From: Anaeromyces robustus
Lineage: Eukaryota; Neocallimastigomycota; Neocallimastigomycetes; Neocallimastigales; Neocallimastigaceae
Length of the DNA: 30,000 bases
Reading direction: 5' to 3'
Assembly (NCBI GenBank): GCA_002104895.1
Contig: MCFG01000009.1
Location: forward strand, 340,001 to 370,000
Position 1 is the stretch's first letter; each line of letters opens with the position of its first letter. Below are positions 1 to 11,099 of this stretch, one piece after another. The notes beneath the pieces are model-generated. The model saw nothing but the letters and a program-made list of their open reading frames with translations. It searched no databases and had not been told where the DNA came from. The position numbers and the translations under genes were made by a program.

Positions 1-636
1 AAATAATTCATATTCCATAATAGATAAGAATTCTTGTTGTATTGAATTTACTTCAGTAACATTTCTTATTCCATTATTTTGACCAATGATATGAGTTGCC
101 CAAGTTCCAGATGAAAGGGCACGATCTGTAGCATATTTTGATGCTATTATTAAAGCAGCTAAAAACATTCTTCTACCACATAATGCAGTATATAATTTTT
201 GTTTCTTTTGAGTTTCATTTATATTTTCAATTCTTCTATGTAATTGTAATAAATAATATAATGCGACTTGGAAAGTCGTTATAGTGGTATTTGATGATTC
301 AGTAATTTTTACTATGAAACTTCTTAAAGAACAAAGACTTTCTTGATTAGTAGAAGATTGTTTGTTCCATATTGGACTTTCGTTTAATATGGTACATGCA
401 ATATCTATTAATAATAATAATTATAATAATGAAAATATATAATATTGTTAGAATATTATTATTATTTTTTTTTTATTCTACATTTATATTTTTTCAACTA
501 TCAATATATTATATATTAAATATTTACCATATAAACTATCTATAAAGTAAGATTGGGTAATAGTGTAGGTATAAGTAGTTAACTTATCCTTATTAGAGTT
601 TTCAATTTCGTTTCTTTGAACTGTTACAGCAGCCAT
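1..636 (-). CDS. Pho85/PCL-type cyclin, 5' part, two exons, runs off the left edge
   Basis: Joining 636-528 and 404-1 gives 171 residues with no stop. A cyclin box is visible from about residue 59 to the edge: a helix beginning SLCSLRSFIVKI (59-70), then FQVALYYLLQLHRRI (81-95), the strong signature GRRMFLAALIIASKY (113-127), TDRALSSGTWA (129-139) and TEVNSIQQEFLSIMEYEL (153-170). The GR-MFLAALI-ASK block followed by D-R...W and EVN..EFL is the pattern of fungal Pho80/PCL cyclins, which bind and activate a Pho85/CDK5-like kinase in cell-cycle entry and nutrient signalling. The start at 636 is the first ATG in frame; an in-frame TAA lies 11 codons upstream (669-667). Lys126 matches the CDK-contact lysine of cyclins. 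The usual glutamate in the next box helix appears as Gln159. The C-terminal half and stop are outside the window. The family call is solid; the exact paralogue and partner kinase are inferred. Confidence 0.88.
405..527 (-). other. spliceosomal intron in the cyclin gene (123 nt, phase 1)
   Basis: On the minus strand the intron opens GTAAATA at 527 and closes TTAATAG at 405. A CTAAC sequence at 451-447 puts a branch adenosine at 448, about 43 nt before the acceptor. The intron is almost pure A/T, with a T/A-rich stretch between branch and acceptor. Removing it joins G (528) to AT (404-403) as an Asp codon and keeps the cyclin frame open. Reading straight through instead gives a stop (TAA) within about 14 codons of the donor, so splicing is required. 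Confidence 0.85.
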
Positions 637-669
637 TATAGTATATATATATGTTATGAAATTTGTTTA
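637..669 (-). promoter_or_regulatory. cyclin leader with alternating TA stretch
   Basis: Directly upstream of the ATG the minus strand reads ATATATATATAC then TATA (about 652-637), close to the start codon, so it is more likely 5' leader than a TATA box. An in-frame TAA at 669-667 sets the upstream limit of the reading frame. From 670 to about 1000 the upstream region is oligo-A and oligo-T runs with no recognisable core promoter. The true transcription start cannot be placed from sequence alone. Confidence 0.25.
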
Positions 670-1555
670 AAAAAAAATAGGTGTATATTATGTATATAAT
701 GGAAAAGGTTTTAATTTTTTTTTTGTAATATTAAGTATTTCTTTTTAATTAAAACTTTTTTTTTTTTAATAAATATTTCTTCTTTTCTTGTATTATGAAT
801 GTAATATGAATATTCTGTTTCTTTTGTTTTAAAATATATAGTGCTTATATATTATTGACTATAAAAACATCATTTCAATTTTATATATGTAAATAAATTG
901 TTTTAAAAAAATAATTTTTTTTTTCTTTTATATTATTAATATTGATTTATATTATTAATATTATTAATATTAAATAAAATAAAAAGAAAAAATTATTATT
1001 ATTATTTGTTGAATTCGTTCTATTATATATTAATTAATTTTTATTATTAATATGACTATAAATGTTTTTTTATCTTTTATATAATAATTTTTTTTTTAAA
1101 AAAAGTTATACTTTTTTTTTTAATAATAATAAAAAATTACGTTTTTATATAAAAATATTTCTCTTTTTATAATTTTAATAACTTCTTTTTAAAATATTTT
1201 ATTTCAATAATAATTCTAAAAAAGAAAAAAGTAAAAAAAAAAAATTTTGAAAAATGAAAGGATTTTTTTTAAATTTATATACTCTTTTTTTTTATTATTA
1301 TTTAATAATAAAATAATAAAATAATACAAATAATGCAAATATTAAAAATATATATATATAATACAATAGGAAATTGATAACAAAAATTATAAACTTTTTT
1401 ATATAACTTTATTTTATAATAATTTTTTGAGAATGATTATTTTAATTAAACAATATATTACTATTTATAAAAATTCCATTCAAAAATTATATTAATATGA
1501 TTATCCTAAATACAATAGCTTATATCATAAATATAGAACATAATAATATATTAAA

Positions 1556-1671
1556 TAAAATAATATTATTTATTATTTATTATTATTATTATTTTTTTAT
1601 TATAATCATATAAAATATTATATTATAAATAATAAATAATAAATAATAAATAATAAATAATAAATAAAATA
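1556..1671. repeat. inverted AT repeat with a 7-mer array (AATAAAT-type)
   Basis: A TATTATTTATTATT run at about 1560-1592 faces its complement AATAATAAATAATAAAT at about 1620-1668. The right arm is a perfect run of the 7-mer TAATAAA. The arms could pair as a long A/T hairpin with a loop near 1593-1620. Confidence 0.55.
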
Positions 1672-1855
1672 AATAAACATAAATTAATAATAAAATAAGG
1701 ATAAAAAAGATAATTTCTAAAGTTTATTATATTATCTATATATTAAAAAAATTTTATAGAAAAAAAGTTTTTTAATATTTAATTTAAATTGATTTTATTA
1801 TAATATATGTATAAAAATCTTATTTTATATGAATAATTTCAAAAATTAAATATTT

Positions 1856-1951
1856 TTTTTTATTAATTTATTACAAAAAAAAAAAATAATAATTAATTTA
1901 TTTTTATTAATTTATTACAAAAAAAAAAAATAATAATTAATTTATTTTTAT
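1856..1951. repeat. 44-bp tandem duplication, two copies
   Basis: 1856-1907 and 1900-1951 match base for base with a 44-bp period. Each copy contains TATTAATTTATTAC, then exactly 12 A, then TAATAATTAATTTATTTTT. Identity even in the A-run length points to a recent duplication. Confidence 0.8.
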
Positions 1952-2961
1952 AAAAAAAATTGGTTACTTTATTTCGATTAGCTTTATAAAAGAACTTTAA
2001 AAATGAATAATAAACTTTTTTCATTATGATATATATTTTAATAATAAATAAAATTATATTCAATATTTAATTTTTTTTTTTAAAAATTTCATATTAATTA
2101 TGTGTAATCCTGTCTAGGTTTTATAATTATATCAATTAATTTGATTGTGTTAATACTTATATATATTAATATATATTCTAATATATGTGTATTACCTAAA
2201 TTTTAAATGGGTTTTTCCAACTTTAAAAGTTAAAACTGTATAAATTAAATCATTAAATTTATCAATTATATATTACAATATACTCTATAATATAAATGAG
2301 TTAAAATTTGAAAACATTATAAATTAAAGTTTATTTATTAAGGATTATAATAATTAACTTTAAACCCATATATTAACAATATATTGAAATATTAATCTAT
2401 TTCTTTACTTTAATTCAAATATTAATTTTATATTAAAAGTTTAAAAGAATTTTTTTAAAAAATAATTAAATGATTTTAATTATTATTTTTTTTTTATTTA
2501 AGGTGTTAAACATAAATTTTAATTTATATTTTTTATTATAAATAAGGCAATATTAATATAATGTTTATAAATAATAAAAAAATCTTTTTTTTTTTATTCC
2601 TTAAAAAACTATAAAATATATGCATCTTTAAATAATATATTATAATATATTATATTGCATTGTAATATATGTGGTTATTTTAAAAGGATTAAAATATCAT
2701 ATATTATCAATATACTGTGTTTTAAATAGCATATCTATATGAATAAAACGTTTAAAGAAATGATTACAAATGATAATTAAAAAAATAATAATAATAAATA
2801 AAGTTTTTATATAACAAAAAAGATTAATTATTATTAAAAAATGAGAATAAAAAAAAAAAAAAAATGTAATGTTATCTTAAATGAAAAATTAAGATTAATT
2901 AATTTATAGAATATTAATACTATCCTTTATATATATTAAAAAAAGAAAAAAAAAAATTTGG

Positions 2962-3000
2962 CAAACAAAACAAAACAAAACAAAACAAAAAAAAAAAAAA
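2962..3000. repeat. (CAAAA)n microsatellite running into poly-A
   Basis: Five or so CAAAA units from 2962 end in an A run to 3000. The repeat is preceded by TTTGG. Confidence 0.8.
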
Positions 3001-3549
3001 ATTAATGTAAAGTAAAATAAAAAAAATAAGAATTTATTAAATGAAAAATTTTATATAATTAATTAATATAATAAATATATAATAAATTTTAAATACAAAG
3101 TTTTAGAATAATAAAAATTTTTAATATATAATAATAATATATATTACGAATATAATGACTCAATTAATCATGACTTGATCCAATTTGTTTTGATTTTGTT
3201 ATTACAATTAACTAAAATAATTTAAAATATTATTATTAAGTAATTAATAATAATTAAATATTAATAATTAAATATTAAATAATTAAATAAAATAAGAAAA
3301 GAAAAATGTAAATTATATTAAAAATTAATACAAAAATAAAATTTTTTTTAATAAATAAAAATAATAATAAAAAATTAATATACAAAAAAAAAAACTAATA
3401 ATTTATAATAATTACAATAATGCTTGATTAATATAATAACTAATTATTACTAATAATGAAATAGTTAATTAAAACAGAAACAAAAGAATATTAAATATAA
3501 AAATTTACTAAATTAAAAAAAAAAATTATATATAATATATAATATGATT

Positions 3550-3601
3550 AATAAATAAATAAATAAATAAATAAATACTATAATAATAATAATAATAATA
3601 G
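3550..3601. repeat. (AAAT)n followed by (TAA)n microsatellites
   Basis: About seven AAAT units at 3550-3577, then CTA and seven TAA units to 3601. Confidence 0.85.
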
Positions 3602-4170
3602 AAATTTTAATTTTTGTTTTTATTATATTAATCTATAATGAATTTATTATTAATTATGAATAATTTTTTTTTTATTTTATTTAATAATAAAAGATCTTTA
3701 TTTTTAAAAAAAAAATGATTCACCTAATAAATAAGTTAATTAGGATAATCTTTTTTACTTTTTTAATATTTATTATCCAAAATGAAACCATTTTAATTTT
3801 AATAATACTATTTTTATTCATTCCTCCATTTATTTTATATATCATAATATTATTTATTAATATAAATAAATATTAAATATACAATTTTTAAAAAATTAAA
3901 TTTTTGCTTTATTTAATATTTTATTAAAAGAGAAACAAAAAAATAAAATAAAATAAAATATAAAATAAAATAAATGAAATAGAAATCTTAATATATTACA
4001 TAATTATTAATAGAATTTAGGATTTATTCCAAAAAGTTTTGCTTTTAAGGTTTTATTATTTTAATATGTTGTGATATTTTAATTTAAATTTTTGATGTCA
4101 TAATATGTAATATAGAATTTATGGCTTATAAGCATCAATGATTCTTTTTTTTATTATTATTATTAAATAA

Positions 4171-4197
4171 AAAAATGAAAAATGAAAAATGAAAAAG
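4171..4197. repeat. AAAAATG 7-mer, three tandem copies
   Basis: AAAAATG is repeated at 4171, 4178 and 4185, ending in AAAAAGGG. Confidence 0.75.
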
Positions 4198-4494
4198 GGT
4201 GTGGAAATTAAAAATTAAAACAAAAAAAAATAAAAAGTATCAAACAATAATATAATTATAATATAAATATATAAAAAAAATATGCATTTTGCTTTATAAT
4301 TGAAAAATACAAAGTAATTATTTATTAAATATGTATAAAACATTAATTATATTTATTTAAATGATTTTATCTTAATATTATACAGCTTTTTATTTATTTA
4401 TTTATTAATGAATTTTTTAATAAACAAATGAATAATGTAAATAAAATAAATAAAATATTATTATTGTTATTGTATTAGAAAATAAAAAAAAAAT

Positions 4495-4680
4495 GTATCA
4501 ATAACCGTTTATAAATAAATAAAAAAGTCCCACTTAAAAAAAAAAAAAAAAAAGGGTTTTTGTTTGTATATTGTCGTGGATGACAAAAAATAATTTTTTA
4601 ATATTCCATTCTTTCAATATAGTTGTGTTTTCATGGCTTGCCAGCTGCCAATGTTTAAACCCCTTAAAAAAATACATTTT
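4495..4680. other. higher-complexity island, function unknown
   Basis: An 18-base A run (4536-4553) is bordered by GTCCCACTT on the left and GGG on the right. To the right lie TTGTC-GTGGAT-GACAA (4571-4586, a 5-bp stem with a 6-nt loop), TCATGGCTTGCCAGCTGCCA (4631-4650, with CAGCTG at 4642 and the TGGC/GCCA pair at 4634-4643) and TTTAAACCCCTT. Its base content is far from the surrounding spacer. No frame is open beyond a few codons. It could be a remnant of a mobile element, an upstream activating region or an unrecognised RNA gene; I cannot tell which. Confidence 0.4.
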
Positions 4681-5196
4681 TATTTTTTTTTTTTTTTACA
4701 AAAAAAAATTTTTTATCACCATTATTATTATTTATTAATTAATTATATAATAATTTATTATTAATTATTAATTATTAATTATTATTTTTTTTTGATTGTA
4801 CTACCTAAATCATCTTCCATTTTTCTAAACATTTTAACATATATATTAAAATTGTTAAATAATTATAATTATTATTAAAGTTTATGATTTAACAAACTTT
4901 ATTTATTATAATCATATTTATTAAAATTAATATTATTAACAATGCTTTTTTTTTTTTTTCTTCAATCCTTATTAACTGTTTCTTTTAATGTTTTTTTTTT
5001 TTTTTATATTTAATAAAATATTATATATATAAATAAATAAATATTATATAATAACTTTTTTTCATAATAACCATTATATTATTTTTTTTTATATTATATT
5101 AAATATTTTTTATAGAAAAAAAAGAAAGAAAAAAAGTTAAAATAATGTGAAAAAGCATAAAAGGAAAAGTTTATATATTAATCCTTTTTTTTATAA

Positions 5197-5228
<32 letters not shown>

Positions 5229-5879
5229 AAAACAATAGCAATAATTAAACAACACTTTTAAGCATTGTTTATTATTATTAAAAAAGTGTAAAAAAATAAA
5301 AAGTGTAATTATAATATAATCAAAATATTATATGTAAATTAATTTTTTTTTTATTTAATAGATGATAAACTTTATTAAAAAAAAAAATTTTTTTTTTTAA
5401 TAATTGATAATGTTGTTACTATAAATAAAAATTATCATAAATACCATAAATATCATAATAAATGAATATCATAATAAATAAATAAATAAATCATAAAAAT
5501 AAATCATATATTTTTACCAAGTTGTTTACTGATATATTTGTTTATTATAAATATTTGTATATCAATTTACTATTTTTAAAAAAATAAAAAAGAATTATAA
5601 TAATAATAATTTGTTTTATCATTATTGCTTTAAAAATTAAATTACTTTATTCAATATTCATTGTTTTAGAATGTATAATATAACTATTAAAATTAAACTT
5701 TTATATAAGAAAAATAATAATTTCATGTTTATATTATTTGAATAAACATTTGTATTAAAAATATCTCATATATATTATTTAATGATTACTTATGACTATT
5801 TATTATTATTCTTCTTTTTTATAATAATTACCTAGTATTAACTATAATAATATGAATAACAATAACAATAGCTTTATAT

Positions 5880-6006
5880 TCTTTTTATCATTATTATTTA
5901 TTAATTATTTATTATTATTATTATTTATTATTATTTATTATTATTTATTATTATAAAAAATTATATAATATTATTTCATAATTATTATTATTATTATTAT
6001 TATTTT
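5880..6006. repeat. interrupted (ATT)n / (TTAT)n simple repeat
   Basis: Runs of TTATTA and TTATTATT occupy most of this stretch. They are interrupted by an AT-only segment at 5955-5983 and end in a 9-unit ATT run. Confidence 0.75.
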
Positions 6007-9000
6007 TTAATATTAATTATTATTAATAATTATGATATTATTTATTATGAAATATTTTTTAATTATTCTTTTATTATTATTAAATATGATAAATTATTAA
6101 ATAGTTAATATTATTATATAAATATAATAATAATTATCAAACATTGATAATACTATTTAATACTTATTTAATATATACTTAATTGCTTACAAAATGATTA
6201 AAAAGATAGAAAAATATTATTAAATAAACTTTTAATAAATTAAATCATAAATCATAAATCAAATATCATAAATTAAATTTTATTACAAATTATATAGGTA
6301 ATTATCAAATTTTATATATTTTTGTTTTCTTTTTTATTATAATTATTTATTATTACTATTATTATTATTATTATTACTTTTACATTACATTACAAAATCA
6401 TAATTTATACTATATTTAATATACAATAATATTTATATCATTTAATTTAATTTAATTTAATTTATTATATGTTTTATTTTATTATAAATAAAATATAAAT
6501 AGATTAAAATATATTTAATAAATATATTTATTTATTTTAATGAAAATATAAATGAAATCTCCATTAAAAAAGAATATTTGGAATTAATATTATTAATTAA
6601 AGTTTCATAAGTTGGTATATATTTTCATTATTTAAAAGACTTTTTTTTTTTTGTTTAATAATTATAATAATATAATAATATTATAGAATTAGTAAGTATA
6701 AAGTATTAATATTAGTATTATTATATTTTTTATTCTTTTCTATTTTTTGATACTTTTATAACAATGACTAATGATTAAATAAATTAATTATTTTTTACAA
6801 TAATCTATAAAGTTAAAAGAATCGAAAATTAACTATTATTTATTATTATGTAAAGGTTTTTTTTTCATTACTTTTTATTTTAAAATACATATAAATAAAA
6901 CCTTTTTTTTTAATTTTATAGATTATCAAAAGAAGTTTTATTAGTATGTTATTTTCATAGCATAAAGAATATTTTCTAAATATTTAATATTTGTTTTTAC
7001 CAAAAAAAAAAATTTTTTTTATATAATAACAAAAAACTATCATTTTATTTAATTTATAATATATGAATAATATATGGTATAATATATTGTTTATATATTA
7101 CATAATTTATAAAGAATATATTATCGAATAGAATTAATATATGGGATTAATTAATTATTAACTATAGTTAATATAAAAAATATGAAATTTTTGTTTTTTT
7201 TTTAAGATTTATGATTTTGTAATAAAAAAATTCTTTTTTATAATTTTTTGATGTTTCTGTATTGATTAGACTTTTTAGTTCTTTTATAAAATAAGATTAA
7301 ATATTAGATAATGTTGTTGTTTGTTATTTCTTTTTTTTCTTTATATATATAAAAAGTCAATTTCTATATGAATTATTATTTATTATTATTTATTATTTAT
7401 TATTTATTCTATAAATATACAAATTTTAAATTAAGCCATTGAATTTGTTTAATTAACTTACAATTAAATTTTATATTTATTTTATTTCTTATAGAAAGAC
7501 TATTAAAGTAATAGTAATAGTAATAGATAAAGTGCAAATAATAATAAATATTTTAACTGACAAAGTTTGATAAAATAAAAACAGGTCAAAAATAAATTTA
7601 TTTTATTAATAGTATATAAATATTATTAAATAAGAAAAAAAAATTTATATAAAAGCCAACTTTATTATTTAAATAAATTAATATAAAGTTTAGTTTTTAA
7701 TTGTTTTAATATTAAAAAAAAAATCTAAATCACTATTAAGCTTTATTTAATAAAAAAAAAAAAGAAGTAATTCTTTTTTATGTATTATTATTTAAACTTT
7801 TTTATTTATTGTAATAAAGAGGTCATTAAATTCAATTAATAATATAATAATAATAATAATGTTTAATACTTTTTTTTTAAATTATTAATGACAATACCAT
7901 TTTTTTTACTATTTTAAAAGTTTGTATTATTATCAAATTTATAATTATTAATTTATTAATTAATTATCTAGATTAATAATTAATTATTACTTTTATTAAA
8001 AAACAAAATTTATATATATTATACAATATATAACACTTTTTTTTTTTACTTTGTTTTAAAAGTAGGTTTTATTATAATTATAACCATAATTAAAATAATT
8101 ATAACAAAGTCATAATAATATAACTAAAGTTTTATAAATAAATTTAAAAAACAAAAACAAAAACTCTGTTTCTAATGATTTGTTTTATCATCAAATACTA
8201 ATAATTATTATTAATTTATATATTTTAAATATATTTTATATTTTAATACTTTGGATTGATTTATAAAACTTTTTAATCAAATTAACTAAAACATATTTTT
8301 TTAAATTATATTGTATTTAACAAAAATTTTATTACAAAACAAAAAGTTATGATAAAACATAAAACCTTGGAAAAAAAAATTTTTTTTTTATTTTTTTTAT
8401 ATATATAAAATGTTTTATTAATGAAAAAATTTGATACAAATAATATATGTGTAGTATATTCATTATATATGTTAAATTAAATCCTTAAATATATTAAACA
8501 TATATTATAATATTAATATCCATTTAATTTAATTATAAATATATGAATTATAAATTTAATTTTGTTTTAAATAGTTTTTATTTTTTTAATTATTTTTAAA
8601 AAAATTTTTAAGTTTTATTATTTAAATTTTATTATTTATGATTTTTTATATATTTTATTTATTTATGTTTTTTCTACATATATTTTAAATTGTATATATA
8701 AGTTTATATGTTATTATTAAGAATATTTAAAAAAAAAAAAAAAAAATTAGAATTTAAAACAAATAATTAAATTTATTATTTTTTCTCATATTTTTTTCTT
8801 CTGTCTTTCTTTACTTATTTGAATATTCTATTATTTCAATAATAGGTACTATAAATGTTTTAGTACATAAATTTTTTTAAAACACTAATATTAATTATTA
8901 AAATATAATAAAAAAAACGAACAAATTATATAAAGATGTATTAATGTTTTAAATTATAAATTTATTTGAAAAAAAATAAACTTTTAATCTCTTACATACA

Positions 9001-9254
9001 ATTCAATTTATGATATAAATAAAAAAAGAAAAGAAAATGTTTTATTTGTTTTGGCTTTAATGATTATTTTATTAATAATAAAAAAATTTGAAATGAAAAT
9101 ATTAAAAAAAAAGTATTAAATTACATTCTTTTAATTTAACAATTGGCATCCACATATTTCTGTAATAAATAATTAATAATTAATGTCACTTTTTTAATTT
9201 TCGTTTAATAAATTAATTATAGTTAATAAAAAAGTAATAATAAAATAATTAAAA

Positions 9255-9335
9255 AAGAATCAATAAAAAGTAATATTAAATAATTATTATTAATAAAAAA
9301 AGAAAATCAATAAAAAGTGATATTAAATAATAATT
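9255..9335. repeat. 47-bp tandem duplication, two diverged copies
   Basis: ATCAATAAAAAGT-A-ATATTAAATAAT at 9259 recurs at 9306 with one A-to-G change. The period is 47 bp. Both copies follow an A-rich AAAGAA(A) lead, and a third trace, AGAATCAATTAAAT, lies near 9352. Confidence 0.7.
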
Positions 9336-9614
9336 AATATATATATATAAAAGAATCAATTAAATCTTCAAATATATATTATAATTAATAATTAATAAAA
9401 AAAAAACATTTTTCTATATTCATTTGTCTCTTTTTAAATTATAAAAAGAATGGTATGACAAACCGTTTATTATGTAATATTAATACTTAAACTTAAATAT
9501 AAAATATATTTTATATTAAATTATTAAATAATTACAAAAAAAAATATTATTTACTTGGTATTTTTTTTTTTAATATTATTATTATTATTTAATTGTTACA
9601 TTCTCAACTGATTT

Positions 9615-9660
9615 ACCGTTTTTATTTTTTTATTAGTATTAGTATTACATTAATAACGGT
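9615..9660. repeat. inverted ACCGTT pair, 46-bp span
   Basis: ACCGTTT (9615-9621) and AATAACGGT (9652-9660) form an inverted pair. The same arrangement, ACCGTTT...AATAACGGT spanning 44 bp, recurs at 21804-21847. ACCGTT-type sites resemble the core bound by Myb-family proteins in general, but no binding protein can be named from this sequence. Confidence 0.35.
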
Positions 9661-9925
9661 TTTCTATTTCATTAACATAAGAATTAATATATTATACATT
9701 TATATTAAAATATATGATTTAAAGAATATTAAAAAGAAAAAGAAAAAAAATGATATACTATATAAAAATATTATTAATTAAAATTAGTTATTCTTTAAAA
9801 TTTATTATTTTTTAATGTATAATTAATTTTTATGGATTACACAAACATTTAACATCTTTTCTTTTTTTTAATATTATTTATTATTAAATAGTCATTTATT
9901 TTTCTATAAATAGTAACATACGACT

Positions 9926-9939
9926 TACTATATATAGTA
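9926..9939. repeat. 14-bp perfect palindrome
   Basis: TACTATATATAGTA equals its own reverse complement. The bases are nearly all A/T, so chance is a real possibility. Confidence 0.4.
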
Positions 9940-9997
9940 TCTATTATAATTAAATTCTATAAAATTTTAAATCTTATAAAGTTGTTTATTTTTTTTT

Positions 9998-10030
9998 TTT
10001 TATTATTTTATTATTTTATTATTTTATTAT
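9998..10030. repeat. ATTATTTT 8-mer array
   Basis: About four tandem units of ATTATTTT lead into the richer island that starts at 10031. Confidence 0.75.
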
Positions 10031-10215
10031 GTCATTTAGCGGCAATTTCATTTTCAATCTTAAATAAATATGATTCGTTGAGGAATCTTAAGAATTAAAG
10101 CGGCATATTTAATATTCTAAAAATTTTTCTATTTTTAGTAATTTTTTATATTTTTCGGATATTTAAAATTTAACAACATTTTAATATATTTGTCCCATTT
10201 TCTTAAATTATCCAA
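10031..10215. other. higher-complexity island with a repeated AGCGGCA
   Basis: The stretch includes GTCATTTAGCGGCAATTTC, GATTCGTTGAGGAATCTTAAG, AAAGCGGCATATT, TTTTTCGGATATTT, TTGTCCCATTTTC and ATCCAAGAATTAG. AGCGGCA occurs at 10038 and 10099. On the minus strand a frame reads FLRFLNESYLFKIENEIAAK between stops, which looks more protein-like than the surroundings but is only about 20 codons. It may be the eroded remnant of a gene or mobile element; no family is recognisable. Confidence 0.35.
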
Positions 10216-10364
10216 GAATTAGTTTATAATAATATATATATATTAACACATATATTATTTATTTTATTATACACCTATCTATAATTATTTTATTATATTT
10301 ATAATAGTATTTATAATATATATTAAATTGTTTTATCTATTTTACACTTTTATTTAAATAAATG

Positions 10365-10418
10365 ATTCCTTTTACATTTAAATGACATTTAAAATAAATT
10401 ATTTATTTGAAAAGGAAT
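10365..10418. repeat. 9-bp inverted repeat around an AT spacer
   Basis: ATTCCTTTT (10365-10373) pairs with AAAAGGAAT (10410-10418). The spacer contains the palindrome CATTTAAATG. A separate CAGATG direct pair sits just downstream at 10432-10443. Confidence 0.4.
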
Positions 10419-10576
10419 AAAGTAAAATAATCAGATGCAGATGTAAAAAAGAATTACTTTATTTTTTCTTTTATTATTTAATATTAATTACCGTAATAAA
10501 TATTAATAATAAATAGATTAATAATTATGTAATAATAATTATAAATTTTATTAAAAAAAAGCTCTATAGAATTAAT

Positions 10577-10607
10577 TTGACTATATAATAAAATATTATA
10601 TAGTCAA
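10577..10607. repeat. 14-bp perfect inverted repeat with a 3-nt loop
   Basis: TTGACTATATAATA (10577-10590) and TATTATATAGTCAA (10594-10607) are exact complements separated by AAA. A tight hairpin or cruciform can form; each arm includes the GC-containing TTGAC/GTCAA. Confidence 0.7.
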
Positions 10608-11048
10608 TTGTTTTTATTTAATAATAATAAAATTATTAATATATTATATTATTATATTTTAATTATTAGCCATTATAATGATGTCATAGCAATAAAAGAC
10701 TATAAAGTACTATTGAATATTTATTTTATTTATTAATTAAATTAGATTTTCTTTTTATTCTAAGAATACATTAAAGTTTATAATAAATTATTATTCTCAT
10801 TCCATTCATATTTATTATTATTATTATATATTTTTTTAATATATAAATAAAAAAGTTAAAATTGTAATAATTAATTATTATTAAAAATAAAAAAGAATAA
10901 GTTAAAATTACATATATATTATATACATATAGAAATATAGAAATCATAAGCTAAAAAGTTTTATATATATTATTTCTTATGAACTAGAATTTTATCATAT
11001 ATATATAGATAAACAATAATTCATATGAACTATTGACTATTGTTTATA

Positions 11049-11097
11049 ATTTTTTTTTCGAAAAATAAATGCCGCAGAGGTTGACATTTTTTTTTCG
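11049..11097. other. 25-nt GC-richer insert flanked by 12-bp direct repeats
   Basis: The 12-mer A-T9-CG occurs at 11049-11060 and again at 11086-11097. Between them lie exactly 25 bases (11061-11085): AAAAATAAAT then GCCGCAGAGGTTGAC. The insert core has 10 G/C in its last 15 bases, in a region that is otherwise nearly all A/T. The arrangement looks like a short insertion with a duplicated target, or repair of a staggered break. Confidence 0.45.
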
Positions 11098-11099
11098 TT

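Larger units (their letters stand above)
670..4480. other. A+T-rich non-coding spacer beside the cyclin gene
   Basis: No open frame of useful length or codon quality on either strand. The stretch is oligo-A/oligo-T runs, ATT/TAA repeats and a few slightly richer segments (2100-2230 with AATCCTGTCTAGG and TATTACCTAAA; 2620-2720; 4010-4135 with the 10-bp palindrome GCTTATAAGC at 4124-4133). The part nearest the gene must hold the cyclin promoter, but no factor site stands out. Confidence 0.6.
4681..9600. other. A+T-rich non-coding spacer
   Basis: No gene seen on either strand. The content is oligo-A/T runs, ATT/TAA-type simple repeats (5880-6006 is the longest), TTTAA repeats near 6436-6462, AAATCAT repeats near 6243-6265 and an 18-base A run at 8729-8746. 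One small richer patch lies at about 9140-9165 (AATTGGCATCCACA). Confidence 0.6.

Noticed and set aside
9593-9781. 62-codon frame opening at TTG
   Set aside because: No ATG start in a eukaryotic context and a low-complexity Ile/Tyr/Lys product.
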